DNA of 64,000 bases from an uncultured Bacteroidaceae bacterium (lineage in GTDB: Bacteria; Bacteroidota; Bacteroidia; Bacteroidales; Bacteroidaceae): the NCBI GenBank assembly GCA_905235525.1, contig CAJOLW010000036.1, forward strand, positions 1-64,000. The letters run 5' to 3'. Made by a program: the position numbers and the translations under genes. The number at the start of each line of letters is the position of its first letter. Position 1 is the stretch's first letter. Shown one piece after another: positions 24,845 through 35,345 of this stretch. The notes beneath the pieces are model-generated. The model made no database searches. It had not been told where the DNA came from and was given only the letters and a program-made list of their open reading frames with translations.

Positions 24845-27800
24845 ATGGGATTTTCATTAAATAAATTTCTCAGCACATTGTTCGGAAACAAGGCTGCCCG
24901 CGATATCTTCGTCCTATTGTGGAGCAGATTCTTGCAGTAGAACCTGAGATTCAGAAACTCAGCAATGATGAACTGCGTGCTAAAGTGGATGAGATAAAGG
25001 CTCAACTGCAAGATAAAGTAAAGGACAAACGTGCAGAGATAACCGAACTGAAAAATAAGATTCAGGAAACGGAAATCGACAAACGTCAACCTATCTTCGA
25101 GGCTATTGACAAGAAAGAGATAGAAGTGCTCGACCTTTTTGAGGAAGGACTGACCGAGGTGCTTCCTACGGTGTATGCCATCGTGAAGGACACGGCTCGC
25201 CGTTTTGCCGAGGCAGAGAATGGCGATGTGGTTGTCACGGCAACCGATTTTGACCGCGACCTCTCTATCGAACATGACTTTGTCGATATTGACGGAGACA
25301 AAGCCATCTGGCATAATCATTGGGTGGCAGGCGGCAACGAGATGACGTGGAACATGATTCACTACAACGTGCAGTTGTTTGGTGGCATCGTGCTCCATCA
25401 AGGCAAGATTGCCGAGATGGCGACGGGTGAAGGTAAGACCCTTGTGGCTACCCTGCCTGTGTTCCTCAATGCTCTCTCACGCAATGGTGTGCATGTGGTG
25501 ACGGTCAATGACTACCTCGCCAAACGTGACTCCGAGTGGATGGGTCCGCTTTATATGTTCCATGGACTTAGCGTTGATTGCATCGACAAGCACCAGCCTA
25601 ATTCAGAGGCCCGTCGCAAGGCATACCAAGCAGACATCACCTTTGGTACCAACAACGAGTTTGGCTTCGACTATCTGCGCGACAACATGGCGATGGCACC
25701 CAAAGACCTTGTGCAGCGCATTCACAACTATGCGATTGTCGATGAGGTCGATTCCGTGCTGATTGACGATGCCCGTACCCCGCTCATCATCTCTGGTCCC
25801 ATTCCAAAGGGTGACGTACAGATGTTTGAAGAGTACTGCCCCATTGTGGAACAACTCGTGGAGGCACAGCGTCGCTTGGCTCAGAACTACCTCTCAAGAA
25901 ACTCATCGAATCGGATGACAAGGACGATGTGACCGCAGGTTTCCTCTCCCTTTTTCGTGCCTACAAGAGCCTTCCGAAGAGCAACGCACTCATCAAGTTC
26001 CTCTCTCAGCCTGGTATTAAGACAGGACTTTTGCAAACAGAGGAAATCTATATGGAGAACAACAACCGCCGCATGCCAGAAGCGATTGAACCATTGTTCT
26101 TCGTGGTGGATGAGAAGTTGAAGTCGGTGGAGATGACAGACAAGGGTAACCAACTTATTGCCAACATCGTGAAGGACGACACCTTCTTTGTGTTACCTGA
26201 CATCACGTCTCAGTTGGCAGAATTGGAGAATGAGCATTTTGAGAACGAAGAAGACCCAAAAAGGACGCTCTCATGCAAGACTATGCTCTCAAGGCTGAGC
26301 GTGTACATACCATCCAGCAGTTGCTGAAGGCCTACACCATGTTTGTGAAAGACGACGATTACGTCATCATGGACGGTGAGGTGAAGATCGTCGATGAGCA
26401 GACGGGGCGTATCATGGAGGGCCGTCGCTGGAGCGATGGATTGCATCAGGCTGTCGAGGCAAAGGAACGTGTGAAGGTTGAGGCTGCCACACAGACATTC
26501 GCCACCATCACTTTGCAGAACTATTTCCGCATGTACCATAAGTTGGCAGGTATGACAGGTACAGCCATCACCGAGGCTGGCGAATTCTGGGACATCTATA
26601 AGTTGGATGTGGTGGAGATTCCAACCAACCGCCCCATTGCCCGCATCGACATGAACGACCGTGTCTATAAGACCAACCGCGAGAAATACAACGCCGTGAT
26701 TGAGGAGATCGTGAAGATGCGCAACAGCGGACGCCCCACCCTTGTGGGCACCACCTCCGTGGAGATTTCAGAGTTGCTTTCACGCATGCTGAAGATGCGC
26801 AAGATACCACATCAGGTGTTGAACGCAAAACTGCACCAGAAGGAAGCGGACATCGTGGCTCTGGCAGGTCAGAGCACCCTTGGCGAAGTCATCAACGAGG
26901 ATGGCAGCAAGGAAGAGAAGATGCTGGGAGCCGTGACCATCGCCACCAACATGGCAGGCCGTGGTACCGACATCAAACTCTCCGACGAGGTGAAAGCCGC
27001 AGGAGGTCTTGCCATCATCGGTACAGAACGCCATGAGAGCCGTCGCGTGGATAGGCAGTTGCGCGGACGTTCTGGTCGTCAGGGTGACCCTGGTTCTTCC
27101 GTGTTCTATGTGTCACTCGAAGACAAGCTCATGCGCCTCTTTGCCAGCGACCGCATCTCGAAAGTGATGGACCGTCTCGGCTTTGAAGATGGCGAAATGA
27201 TTGAGCACAAGATGATTAACCAAAGCATCGAGCGTGCTCAGAAAAAAGTGGAAGAGAATAACTTCGGTATCCGTAAGCGTCTGCTCGAATACGACGACGT
27301 GATGAACAAGCAGCGTAAGGTCATCTATGAGCGCCGTCGTCATGCCCTCATGGGCGAACGCATCGGCATGGACATCGCCAACATGATTTGGGATCGCGTG
27401 GTGCATATTCTCCAAAATGGTGACTACGAGAGTTGCAAGGAAGACTTCCTTCGCATCTTCGCCATGGAAATCCCATTTGACATGGAGACCTTCGAGAACG
27501 AGAGTCGTGAAAAACTCGAAGACGAAGCATTTGACATTGTTATCGATTCCTTCAAGAAGCGCAGTTCCCGTCTTGCTTCAGTGGCATTCCCTGTCATCAA
27601 GCAAGTGTATGAGAACAGCGGACAGAAGTATGAGAACATCCTCGTTCCAATTACTGACGGCAGACGTGTCTATCAGATTAGCATTCCACTTAAAGAAGCC
27701 TACGAGACAGAGGGCAACTCCATCCTCGTCGCTTTCGAGAAAGCCATTCTGCTCCATACTATCGACGATGCATGGAAAGAAAACCTCCGTGCTCTCGATG

Positions 27801-28207
27801 AATTGAAGCAGTCTGTACAGAATGCTTCATACGAGCAGAAAGACCCGCTCCTCATCTTCAAACTGGAGTCGGTCAACCTTTTCGACACGATGGTCAACGA
27901 AATCAACGACGGCACCATCTCCGTGCTTATGCGCTGCTCCATTCCGATTGCACAGGAGCACGATGTGCAACAGGCTCCTGCTTCATCTATGGAAGAGCCC
28001 AGCCAGCAGCACCTCACCGAGACTCACCAGAATCTTGACGAACTGTCGGAAACCCAGCGTCAACAGGCGCAGGCTGCACAAACCGACACCCGTTCCCGTC
28101 AACCTATTGCACCCATCGTGAACAATGGTCCTAAGATTGGACGTAATGACCCATGTCCTTGCGGCAGCGGCAAGAAATACAAGAATTGCCATGGGCGTGG
28201 GTTGTAA
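24845..28207 (+). pseudogene. secA: secA translocase ATPase, interrupted by three frameshifts in this sequence
   Basis: Together the pieces encode a nearly full SecA, the ATPase that drives Sec-dependent export. The start is ATG at 24845 ([20 protein letters not shown]). Walker A (ATGEGKT), the [14 protein letters not shown] motif, the second motor domain ([25 protein letters not shown]) and the C-terminal zinc site ([13 protein letters not shown]) are all present. Frame breaks lie near 24900-24912 (about seven bases missing), near 25893, and in an A-run near 26265. Each is a net -1 shift, so the last piece is back in the first frame. SecA is essential, so read or assembly errors are the likeliest cause. 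Confidence 0.85.
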
Positions 28208-28226
28208 TTACATACTGATGAAAATA

Positions 28227-28273
28227 ACAACAGGGAGGGGGTGAACCAAATTGGTTCACCCCCTCCCTGTTGT
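28227..28273. terminator. Bidirectional terminator between secA and fcl
   Basis: A perfect 23 bp inverted repeat around one central base (28250), containing a GGGAGGGGG/CCCCCTCCC core, separates two convergent genes. Confidence 0.88.
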
Positions 28274-28290
28274 ATCTGATTGTCATTGCA

Positions 28291-29514
28291 TTACCCTTGC
28301 TTATGGTTAATGCAAATGCCTTGCAGATACCACTCATAGAGACGGTGAATGCCCTCGTCAATCTCGATGGTGTGGTGCCAGCCAAGACGATGGAGTTTGG
28401 ACACATCAGTAAGTTTCTTCAAAGTGCCGTCGGGTTTGGTGGCATCCCAACGGAGTTCGCCCTTGAAACCAATCTCCTCCATGATGCGCTCAGCCACTTC
28501 CTTGATGGAAATTTCCTTGCCGGTGCCCACGTTGATGTGGCAGTTACGGATTTCCTTGATGCCGTCGCGGTTAACAATGAAGTCGCTCTTCTCAACCACA
28601 TCCTTGAAATCGACATTGAGGAGACAGTAAACGGAGGCGTCAGCCATCTCTTCACTCCAAAGGAACTCGCGCATGGGCGAACCTGTCCCCCAAAGAGTGA
28701 CTGCTTCTGGTGTGATGCCATAATGACGAAGTACATGAAGAATGGTAAATTCATCGCTCATAGCGGTTGCCATGATGGTTTGGGTGGCAGTGGATTCTTT
28801 CTGTGCAGCGACAGCGTCGCTGCTTACGGAACCAGCACCTTGGCCATCGATCATCTTAGGCACCTTCATGGAGACGGGGCGAAGACCGAGGTCTTTACGA
28901 ACAGCCTCCCAATCGCCTTCATTGAGGCACTTTGCCAAATGTATCTTACGAATCATGGCAGGGAGAACATGAGAGTTCTCCAAGTGGAAGTTGTCGTTAG
29001 GGCCGTAGAGATTGGTCGGCATCACAGCGATATAATTGGTACCATACTGGAGGTTGAACGACTCGCACATTTTCAAGCCTGCAATTTTGGCGATAGCATA
29101 AGGCTCGTTGGTGTATTCGAGAGGTGATGTGAGCAGACAATCCTCTGGCATCGGTTGGGGTGCTTCACCTGGATAGATGCAGGTGGAACCGAGGAAAAGC
29201 AGTTTCTTCACGCCATGCTTCCATGCCTCACCAATCACGTTCTGCTGAATCTGCAAATTCTGATAAATGAAATCAGCACGATATTGCAGGTTTGCCATGA
29301 TGCCTCCCACATGAGCAGCAGCCAAGACAACAGCCTCAGGCTTCTCTTCATCAAAGAACTTCTTCACAGCCACAGGGTCAAGTAGATCCAACTCTGCATG
29401 TGACTTGCCAACAAGATTGTCGTAACCGCGTTTTTTGAGATTATTCCAAATGGCAGAGCCGACCAAGCCGTGATGACCTGCCACGAATATCTTAGAATTC
29501 TTATCTAATGCCAT
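28291..29514 (-). CDS. fcl: GDP-L-fucose synthase
   Basis: A 407-residue short-chain dehydrogenase of the extended type. It has the NADP-binding GHHGLVGSA motif, GSTCIYP, the catalytic YAIAKIAG (Tyr-x3-Lys) and MPTNLYGPNDNF. It carries the epimerase/reductase step from GDP-4-keto-6-deoxymannose to GDP-L-fucose. Compared with the ~320-residue enterobacterial enzyme it has an insertion of roughly 60 residues after KCLNEGDW, as in many Bacteroidales forms. It lies 6 bp after gmd in the same operon and may supply fucose for the surface polysaccharide or protein O-glycans. Confidence 0.93.
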   Translation of the reverse strand: MALDKNSKIFVAGHHGLVGSAIWNNLKKRGYDNLVGKSHAELDLLDPVAVKKFFDEEKPEAVVLAAAHVGGIMANLQYRADFIYQNLQIQQNVIGEAWKHGVKKLLFLGSTCIYPGEAPQPMPEDCLLTSPLEYTNEPYAIAKIAGLKMCESFNLQYGTNYIAVMPTNLYGPNDNFHLENSHVLPAMIRKIHLAKCLNEGDWEAVRKDLGLRPVSMKVPKMIDGQGAGSVSSDAVAAQKESTATQTIMATAMSDEFTILHVLRHYGITPEAVTLWGTGSPMREFLWSEEMADASVYCLLNVDFKDVVEKSDFIVNRDGIKEIRNCHINVGTGKEISIKEVAERIMEEIGFKGELRWDATKPDGTLKKLTDVSKLHRLGWHHTIEIDEGIHRLYEWYLQGICINHKQG

Positions 29515-29520
29515 AACTCT

Positions 29521-30630
29521 TTATTTCACAAGTCCCTTCTCCAAATACTCTGCCAAGTTCGTTCTCATCACCGATGCCACGTGGTCGGCTGCCACCTTTT
29601 CCATATCATGCTTCACCATGATGGAAACGAGTTGCTCGAAAGAGGTTGACTGCGGGTTCCAACCAAGTTTCTCCTTTGCCTTGGTGGGGTCTCCCCAGAG
29701 GTTTACCACGTCAGTAGGACGGTAGAAGTCTGGGCTGACCTCAACGAGGGTCTTGCCGACGAGGTTGTCAGGTCCTGCTATGCAGATGCCCTTCTCGTCC
29801 ATGCCCTCACCTTCAAACTTCAGTTCGATGCCAGCAGCCTTGAAGGCATGGTAGGCAAATTCGCGCACAGAATGCTGAACACCTGTAGCGATGACGAAAT
29901 CTTCAGGTTTCTCCTGCTGAAGGATGAGCCACATGCACTCTACATAGTCTTTGGCATACCCCCAGTCACGGAGTGAAGAAAGGTTGCCCAAGTAGAGTTT
30001 GTCCTGCTTGCCCTGTGCGATACGTGCAGCGGCAAGCGTAATCTTGCGGGTCACGAAAGTTTCGCCACGACGTTCAGACTCGTGGTTGAACAGGATGCCG
30101 GAGCAGCAAAACATATTGTAAGCCTCACGGTATTCCTTCACAATCCAGAAACCGTAAAGTTTTGCCACTGCGTAGGGGGAATATGGATGGAAGGGTGTCT
30201 TTTCATTCTGGGGAACTTCCTCCACCTTGCCATACAACTCGGAGGTGGAAGCCTGATAGATGCGGCATTTGTCAGCCAATCCGCAAAGGCGTACAGCCTC
30301 CAGTACACGAAGCACGCCGACAGCGTCAACGTCTGCGGTGAACTCTGGCGAGTCGAAACTTACCTGCACGTGCGACTGTGCAGCAAGGTTATATATCTCA
30401 GTGGGTTGCACCTTGCTGACCACTTGGAGCATCGACATGGAGTCGCCCAAATCAGCGTAGTGCAGGTGAAAGTTCGGAGTGCCTTCAAGGTGTGCAATGC
30501 GCTCACGGTAATCGACAGATGAACGGCGAATAGTGCCGTGCACTTCGTAACCCTTTGCCAGAAGAAACTCCGAAAGGTATGAACCGTCCTGTCCGGTAAT
30601 ACCTGTAATTAATGCAACTTTTCTTTCCAT
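29521..30630 (-). CDS. gmd: GDP-mannose 4,6-dehydratase
   Basis: A 369-residue extended SDR enzyme with [10 protein letters not shown] nucleotide-binding motif, IRRSS, and catalytic [26 protein letters not shown] is the substrate-binding signature of GMDs. It makes GDP-4-keto-6-deoxy-D-mannose, the substrate of the adjacent fcl product. Forty-four bases separate it from the regulator gene upstream, so it may have its own promoter in that AT-rich gap. Confidence 0.95.
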   Translation of the reverse strand: MERKVALITGITGQDGSYLSEFLLAKGYEVHGTIRRSSVDYRERIAHLEGTPNFHLHYADLGDSMSMLQVVSKVQPTEIYNLAAQSHVQVSFDSPEFTADVDAVGVLRVLEAVRLCGLADKCRIYQASTSELYGKVEEVPQNEKTPFHPYSPYAVAKLYGFWIVKEYREAYNMFCCSGILFNHESERRGETFVTRKITLAAARIAQGKQDKLYLGNLSSLRDWGYAKDYVECMWLILQQEKPEDFVIATGVQHSVREFAYHAFKAAGIELKFEGEGMDEKGICIAGPDNLVGKTLVEVSPDFYRPTDVVNLWGDPTKAKEKLGWNPQSTSFEQLVSIMVKHDMEKVAADHVASVMRTNLAEYLEKGLVK

Positions 30631-30674
30631 AGTTTTTTAAGTCTTGATCATTATATATTCACATATAAATGCGC

Positions 30675-31652
30675 TCAAATATTCACCTCGCTCAATGTCA
30701 CCAGTTTGTTCACGATGGCATAGATGGTGATGCCTGCCGCAGAGTGAATCTGCAATTTCCGTGCGATGTTGCGGCGATGGGTGGTCACGGTGTTGACAGA
30801 CAAACACAATTGGTCGGCAATTTCTTTGTTTGACAGTCCCTTTGCCACGCACACCACAATTTCCTTCTCACGGTCAGAAAGTTGTTCCTCGTTCGAAGTG
30901 ACTGTGGTGCTTTGTGTATTCTCCGACTCAGGCTGCTTCATCTTGGTCTGATGTTCAAGACGTTTCACCGCAGGCACAAAAATGTTGTCCTCTACCAGAC
31001 TATGGATGCTCAGTTCCTCTTCCGCCTGATAAATGGAGATAATCACAGCATTCAGTTTCTCGTTCATTTCCGTCTGCGGATAATACTGCATGAAGAGGTT
31101 CTTCAACTCCTTCAGTTTGCTTTCAATCGCCTCATGGTGTCGGGAGAGCAGGTGACTGCTGTCAATTGCCACCAATTCGCCCTCTAACAATTTCTCCACA
31201 TAAGCATATACTGTGGTCTCCTCATATTCCATGTGGCGGCGAACCTCCTCCACATATTCATCAAAAAACTTCAGCACCAAAAAGGCAATTTCGTTCTGCA
31301 CAGAACAATCGATGGCATTTAGCAGATGGAAACGGATGTTTGGAAACAGATACCCGAGAAAATAAGTGTGCGTACGCTTCAAATATCCCAAGACTGATTC
31401 AACCTTCACCATCTCCACACGTTGTGGACGATTTTCTGCGCCATCCTTCACGTAGTTGATGATGGTTAAGAACGTGTCAGCATCCACACCGCATTGGCGA
31501 CACACCTCTGCGATGGTCTTCTCGCCGAAACCTAAAGAAATGCCAAAACGGCTCATCACCTGCAACAGACGATAGTCATTTGCGATGACAAACCCTAACT
31601 TATCTGTCGATTTATATACCCCAGGCATATAGCTTTTCCTCATTATAATCAT
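30675..31652 (-). CDS. Hemerythrin-like sensor fused to LuxR-type DNA-binding domain
   Basis: A 325-residue protein. Residues 20-70 resemble the ScdA-type N-terminal domain of RIC proteins. Residues about 85-235 form a helical hemerythrin-like domain with candidate di-iron ligands His95, His109, His140, Glu144, His172 or 173, His217 and Glu221. Residues about 255-305 form a LuxR/GerE helix-turn-helix (LSDREKEIVVCVAKGLSNKEIADQL). This suggests a transcription factor sensing O2, NO or iron. It is divergent from feoAB, whose expression it may influence, and precedes gmd/fcl on the same strand. Confidence 0.82.
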   Translation of the reverse strand: MIIMRKSYMPGVYKSTDKLGFVIANDYRLLQVMSRFGISLGFGEKTIAEVCRQCGVDADTFLTIINYVKDGAENRPQRVEMVKVESVLGYLKRTHTYFLGYLFPNIRFHLLNAIDCSVQNEIAFLVLKFFDEYVEEVRRHMEYEETTVYAYVEKLLEGELVAIDSSHLLSRHHEAIESKLKELKNLFMQYYPQTEMNEKLNAVIISIYQAEEELSIHSLVEDNIFVPAVKRLEHQTKMKQPESENTQSTTVTSNEEQLSDREKEIVVCVAKGLSNKEIADQLCLSVNTVTTHRRNIARKLQIHSAAGITIYAIVNKLVTLSEVNI

Positions 31653-31721
31653 AATTCTGAATGTTTATAGTTCGTGGACAAAGAGCATCCAGAATTACGT
31701 AAACCTATACTAAATTGGGCA

Positions 31722-31729
31722 CAAAGGTA
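31722..31729 (-). promoter_or_regulatory. Promoter -7 box for the hemerythrin-LuxR regulator
   Basis: TACCTTTG on the minus strand, 70 bases before the regulator start; no clear -33 box. Confidence 0.5.
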
Positions 31730-31804
31730 GTGAAAAAAAACGTAAAAAAAGAGAAACTTTTCTTTTTTATTCACCCCAAAGAGGTGAAATACTGAATAGT
31801 GAGT

Positions 31805-31836
31805 ATTGTTTTGTTCTCAGAAAGGTCGTAACTTTG
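31805..31836 (+). promoter_or_regulatory. Promoter for feoAB
   Basis: ATTG, 20 bases, then TAACTTTG (31829-31836) fits the Bacteroidetes consensus and lies 47 bases before the feoAB ATG at 31884. Confidence 0.7.
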
Positions 31837-31883
31837 CACCCGATTTGCAAGAGTGTACTTTTGCCGTAAACGCGTTTAAGAGA

Positions 31884-34199
31884 ATGAAACTTTCAGATTT
31901 AAAAACAGGCGAGAAGGGAATTATTGTTCGTGTCATGGGACACGGTGGCTTTCGCAAACGAATTGTGGAGATGGGATTTATTAAGGGCAAGAGTGTGGAG
32001 GTCTTGCTCAATGCTCCCTTGCACGACCCAGTGAAGTACAAAATCATGGATTACGAGGTTAGCCTGCGTCGTGCAGAGGCTGAACTGGTAGAGGTTGTGA
32101 ATGAGGAAGAGGCGAAGGCATGGATGGAACAACACCCCGAACAACGAGGCATCCCTGCTGAGGGAAAAGAGGACATCTTGCAACGTGTGGCAAATCTGAA
32201 AGGACATGAATTGAGTGTGGTTTTTGTCGGCAATCCGAACTGCGGAAAAACCTCCCTCTTCAATATTGCCAGTGGTGCTCACGAACGTGTGGGAAACTAC
32301 TCTGGCGTGACCGTCGATGCCAAGGCCGGACATTTTGATTTCGAAGGCTACCACTTTAACATCGTGGACCTTCCTGGCACATATTCCCTCACTGCCTATA
32401 CACCGGAAGAACTCTATGTGCGCAAGTACATCATCGAACAACATCCCGATCTCATCATCAATGTGATTGATGCCAGCAACTTGGAACGCAACCTCTATCT
32501 GACCACCCAACTGATTGACATGGATGTGCCAATGATTATTGCCCTCAACATGTATGATGAACTTCGTGAGAGCGGCAACAAACTCGACATCGAACAACTC
32601 GGTATCTTGTTGGGCGCACCTATTGTACCAACCGTTGGAAAGACAGGTGAAGGTGTGAAAGAACTCTTTCACCAAATCATTGAAATAGCAGAAGGTAAAC
32701 AAAAGACCGCCAGACATATACACATCAATCATGGAGTGTTGCTTGAAGAGAAAATAGCACGGGTGGAAACACTGGTACGCTTGAATCCAGAACCCCACCA
32801 CAACTATTCAGCGCGTTTTCTCTCCATCAAATTATTGGAGAATGACCGACAGGTAGAAGGTATCATCCGCCAACTAGATAACCATACAGATATTCTCTTA
32901 GAAAGAGACGCTTGCCAACGTGAAATACAAGAAGAAATCGGAGAGGACAGCGAATCCACCATCACAGATGCCAAGTACGGCTATGTGCAGGGAGCCTTGA
33001 AGGAAACCTACCAGAAAGTGCACCGCTATAACCGTGCCACCACTAAACGCATTGACGCGGTAGTGACTCACCAAGTGTGGGGCTACCCTATCTTCTTGCT
33101 GCTCATGTATTTCATGTTCTTCTGTACCTTCAATATCGGACAGTACCCAATGGACTGGATCGATGCAGGAGTCGAATGGTTCGGTGGAATCGTCGGGAAA
33201 TGGATGCCTGACGGACCGCTCAAAGATCTCATCATAGACGGCATCATCAGCGGTGTGGGCGGTGTCATCGTCTTCCTGCCCAACATCATGATTCTTTACG
33301 CCTTTATCTCGTGGATGGAAGACTCTGGTTACATGGCACGTGCAGCCTTTATCATGGACAAAATCATGCACCGTATGGGACTTCACGGGAAATCGTTCAT
33401 TCCCATGATTATGGGTTTCGGCTGCAACATCCCAGCCATCATGGCAACCCGTACCATTGAAGACCGCAAGTCGCGTCTCATCACCATGCTCATCATCCCA
33501 CTTATGTCATGCTCTGCCCGACTGCCCGTCTATATCATCATCATCGGTGCTTTCTTCCCCAAGAATTCAGCCCTTATCCTCTTCTGCATCTACCTGACAG
33601 GGATTGCCTTCAGTGTGTTGATGGCAAAAGTGTTCAGCCGTTTCATCGTCAAGGGTGAAAGCAGCCCATTCGTCATGGAACTGCCTCCTTATCGTATGCC
33701 GTCTATGAAGAGTGTCAGCCGTCACACATGGGAGAAAGGCAAGCAATATTTGAAGAAGATGGGTACCACCATTTTGGTTGCCAGTATCGTGGTGTGGGCA
33801 CTTAGTTACTTCCCCCATCATGCTGAAGCCACAGAGGAACAGCAGATGGAACTCAGTTACATTGGACAAATCGGGAAATTCGTTGAGCCAGTCATCCGTC
33901 CTTGCGGATTGGCATGGAAAGAAGGTGTCGCACTCATTGCCGGTGTGGGAGCCAAGGAAATTGTTGCCAGCACAATGGCTGTGCTCTATCATGGCGACAT
34001 CACCACCAGTGGAATGACCACTCTTGCCGCCTTCTCCTTCATGATCTTCGTCCTCCTCTATTTCCCTTGCATCCCGACCTGCATTGGCATCAAGCATGAG
34101 TCCGGCAAATGGAAATGGGCTGGTTTCACCGCCCTTTACACCACCCTCCTTGCATGGCTCACCTCCATGCTTGTCTTTCAAATAGGCAATCTGATATAA
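31884..34199 (+). CDS. feoB: FeoA-FeoB fusion ferrous iron transporter
   Basis: A 771-residue fusion. Residues 1-75 are a FeoA-like SH3 domain (MKLSDLKTGEKGIIVRV). Residues about 110-280 are the FeoB GTPase: G1 at 116-123 (GNPNCGKT), switch region and NMYDELRESG. About ten membrane spans with the two gate repeats follow (GFGCNIPAIMATRT and the late GAKEIVASTMAVLY). It takes up Fe(II) across the inner membrane. The open frame extends upstream to 31806 but the promoter lies inside that extension, so the ATG at 31884 is the real start. A Cys-rich partner follows 37 bp downstream. Confidence 0.95.
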   Translation: MKLSDLKTGEKGIIVRVMGHGGFRKRIVEMGFIKGKSVEVLLNAPLHDPVKYKIMDYEVSLRRAEAELVEVVNEEEAKAWMEQHPEQRGIPAEGKEDILQRVANLKGHELSVVFVGNPNCGKTSLFNIASGAHERVGNYSGVTVDAKAGHFDFEGYHFNIVDLPGTYSLTAYTPEELYVRKYIIEQHPDLIINVIDASNLERNLYLTTQLIDMDVPMIIALNMYDELRESGNKLDIEQLGILLGAPIVPTVGKTGEGVKELFHQIIEIAEGKQKTARHIHINHGVLLEEKIARVETLVRLNPEPHHNYSARFLSIKLLENDRQVEGIIRQLDNHTDILLERDACQREIQEEIGEDSESTITDAKYGYVQGALKETYQKVHRYNRATTKRIDAVVTHQVWGYPIFLLLMYFMFFCTFNIGQYPMDWIDAGVEWFGGIVGKWMPDGPLKDLIIDGIISGVGGVIVFLPNIMILYAFISWMEDSGYMARAAFIMDKIMHRMGLHGKSFIPMIMGFGCNIPAIMATRTIEDRKSRLITMLIIPLMSCSARLPVYIIIIGAFFPKNSALILFCIYLTGIAFSVLMAKVFSRFIVKGESSPFVMELPPYRMPSMKSVSRHTWEKGKQYLKKMGTTILVASIVVWALSYFPHHAEATEEQQMELSYIGQIGKFVEPVIRPCGLAWKEGVALIAGVGAKEIVASTMAVLYHGDITTSGMTTLAAFSFMIFVLLYFPCIPTCIGIKHESGKWKWAGFTALYTTLLAWLTSMLVFQIGNLI

Positions 34200-34236
34200 T
34201 GGATATATTACTCTCGCAACTCAATTAAATGATCGC

Positions 34237-34413
34237 ATGAACATACAACTAACCATCGTTTATATCATACTCGCCTGTGTAGCGTTCTTCCTCATCCGTT
34301 ACGTCTATCGTCAAATCACAGGCAAGAACAACGGTTGTAACTGCGGCTCATGCTCACACTGTTGCCCCCACACTGGCGAAGAAGAGTGTCATTGCCACAA
34401 TACTCAAAAGTAA
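34237..34413 (+). CDS. FeoB-associated Cys-rich membrane protein
   Basis: A 58-residue protein: one N-terminal membrane helix (about residues 4-21, IVYIILACVAFFLIRYVY) then a tail with eight Cys (CNCGSCSHCCPH and CHCH). This layout fits the small FeoB-associated Cys-rich family, found directly after feoB and thought to bind or pass iron. It lies 37 bp after feoAB with a strong terminator behind it, so it closes the feo operon. Confidence 0.85.
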   Translation: MNIQLTIVYIILACVAFFLIRYVYRQITGKNNGCNCGSCSHCCPHTGEEECHCHNTQK

Positions 34414-34436
34414 GTATTATCCCTTGGGCTACAACT

Positions 34437-34483
34437 AAAGTCGGCACGGTGCGCCTCACCTTTTCACGCACCGTGCCGACTTT
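34437..34483. terminator. Bidirectional terminator after the feo operon
   Basis: A 17 bp perfect stem (34437-34453 with 34467-34483) with AAA/TTT ends sits between convergent genes. Confidence 0.88.
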
Positions 34484-34489
34484 CATTCT

Positions 34490-35140
34490 TTACCCACGTC
34501 TTGCTTGCTCAATAAGTGCCCTCTGTTGGTCGGTCAGATTGGCAGGAATGGTGACATCAAAAACGATGATAAGATCTTTAGGAGAACCGTCACTCTTTGT
34601 TCCACCTTTCCCCTTCAGCCGCACCTTCTTGCCAGGTTGAGTACCTGGAGCCACTTTTAGTTTATATTTCCCATAAGTGCTGCTGACGATGAGTTCACCA
34701 CCAAGTATAGCAGTCCACACATCAATGGATACATGGGCTTCCACTTCTGACGGTTCTGCAGGACGCCGTGTGTTGCGTGTACGGCGACCTCCCATGCTTC
34801 CGAATATCTGCTGGAAGAAATCGCTCATTCCACCTTCACCACCCATGTTGAAGGAGAATCCGTCGAAGGGATTGCCGCCTCCACCACCTGTACCAAAACC
34901 TCCAAATTGCTCTGCCTGTTTCCAGTTCTCGCCATACTGATCGTACTTGGCTCGTTTCTCTGGATCATTGAGCACTTCGTATGCCTCGTTCAACATCTGG
35001 AACTTTGCCTTGGCCTTGGGATCGTCAGGGTGAAGGTCTGGATGGAACTGCTTGGAGCGCTTACGGTAAGCCGATCTTATGTCTTTCTGCGGGGTATCCT
35101 TGGGGATGCCCATCACTTTGTAATAGTCTATAAATGCCAT
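34490..35140 (-). CDS. CbpA-like J-domain co-chaperone
   Basis: A 216-residue protein: J domain (about 1-70, with HPD in [10 protein letters not shown]), a Gly/Phe-rich stretch ([16 protein letters not shown]) and one C-terminal substrate-binding domain ([16 protein letters not shown] to the end). It lacks the zinc-finger region of DnaJ, so it is a class II, CbpA-like partner of DnaK. The open frame runs upstream to 35305, but [12 protein letters not shown] at 35140 is the natural start. Confidence 0.88.
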   Translation of the reverse strand: MAFIDYYKVMGIPKDTPQKDIRSAYRKRSKQFHPDLHPDDPKAKAKFQMLNEAYEVLNDPEKRAKYDQYGENWKQAEQFGGFGTGGGGGNPFDGFSFNMGGEGGMSDFFQQIFGSMGGRRTRNTRRPAEPSEVEAHVSIDVWTAILGGELIVSSTYGKYKLKVAPGTQPGKKVRLKGKGGTKSDGSPKDLIIVFDVTIPANLTDQQRALIEQARRG

Positions 35141-35329
35141 AATTTCTGTTGCTTTTTCTATAGAAAAGCACAACAAAAGAGATGCCAATAAGACATCTGA
35201 ATGGAAAAAATGAAAGATACCCACCAAATATGTCAGAACAAGAGGAATACATTTGTAAATATATGCCAAGAAACAAAGCCTGTCTGCAATTTTTCCTCCT
35301 TTCATTCTTCACTTTTCACTTTTTTGTCG

Positions 35330-35337
35330 TATCTTTG
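35330..35337 (+). promoter_or_regulatory. Promoter -7 box of the nucleotidase gene
   Basis: TATCTTTG ends 8 bases before the ATG at 35346, leaving room for almost no leader. Confidence 0.55.
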
Positions 35338-35345
35338 CAAATTGT

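Noticed and set aside
24739..25401. 220-codon minus-strand frame over the secA start
   Set aside because: Antisense to secA; its hydrophobic look comes from complementing charged helix codons.
33567..34181. 204-codon minus-strand frame
   Set aside because: Antisense to the FeoB membrane part; composition is typical of a shadow frame.
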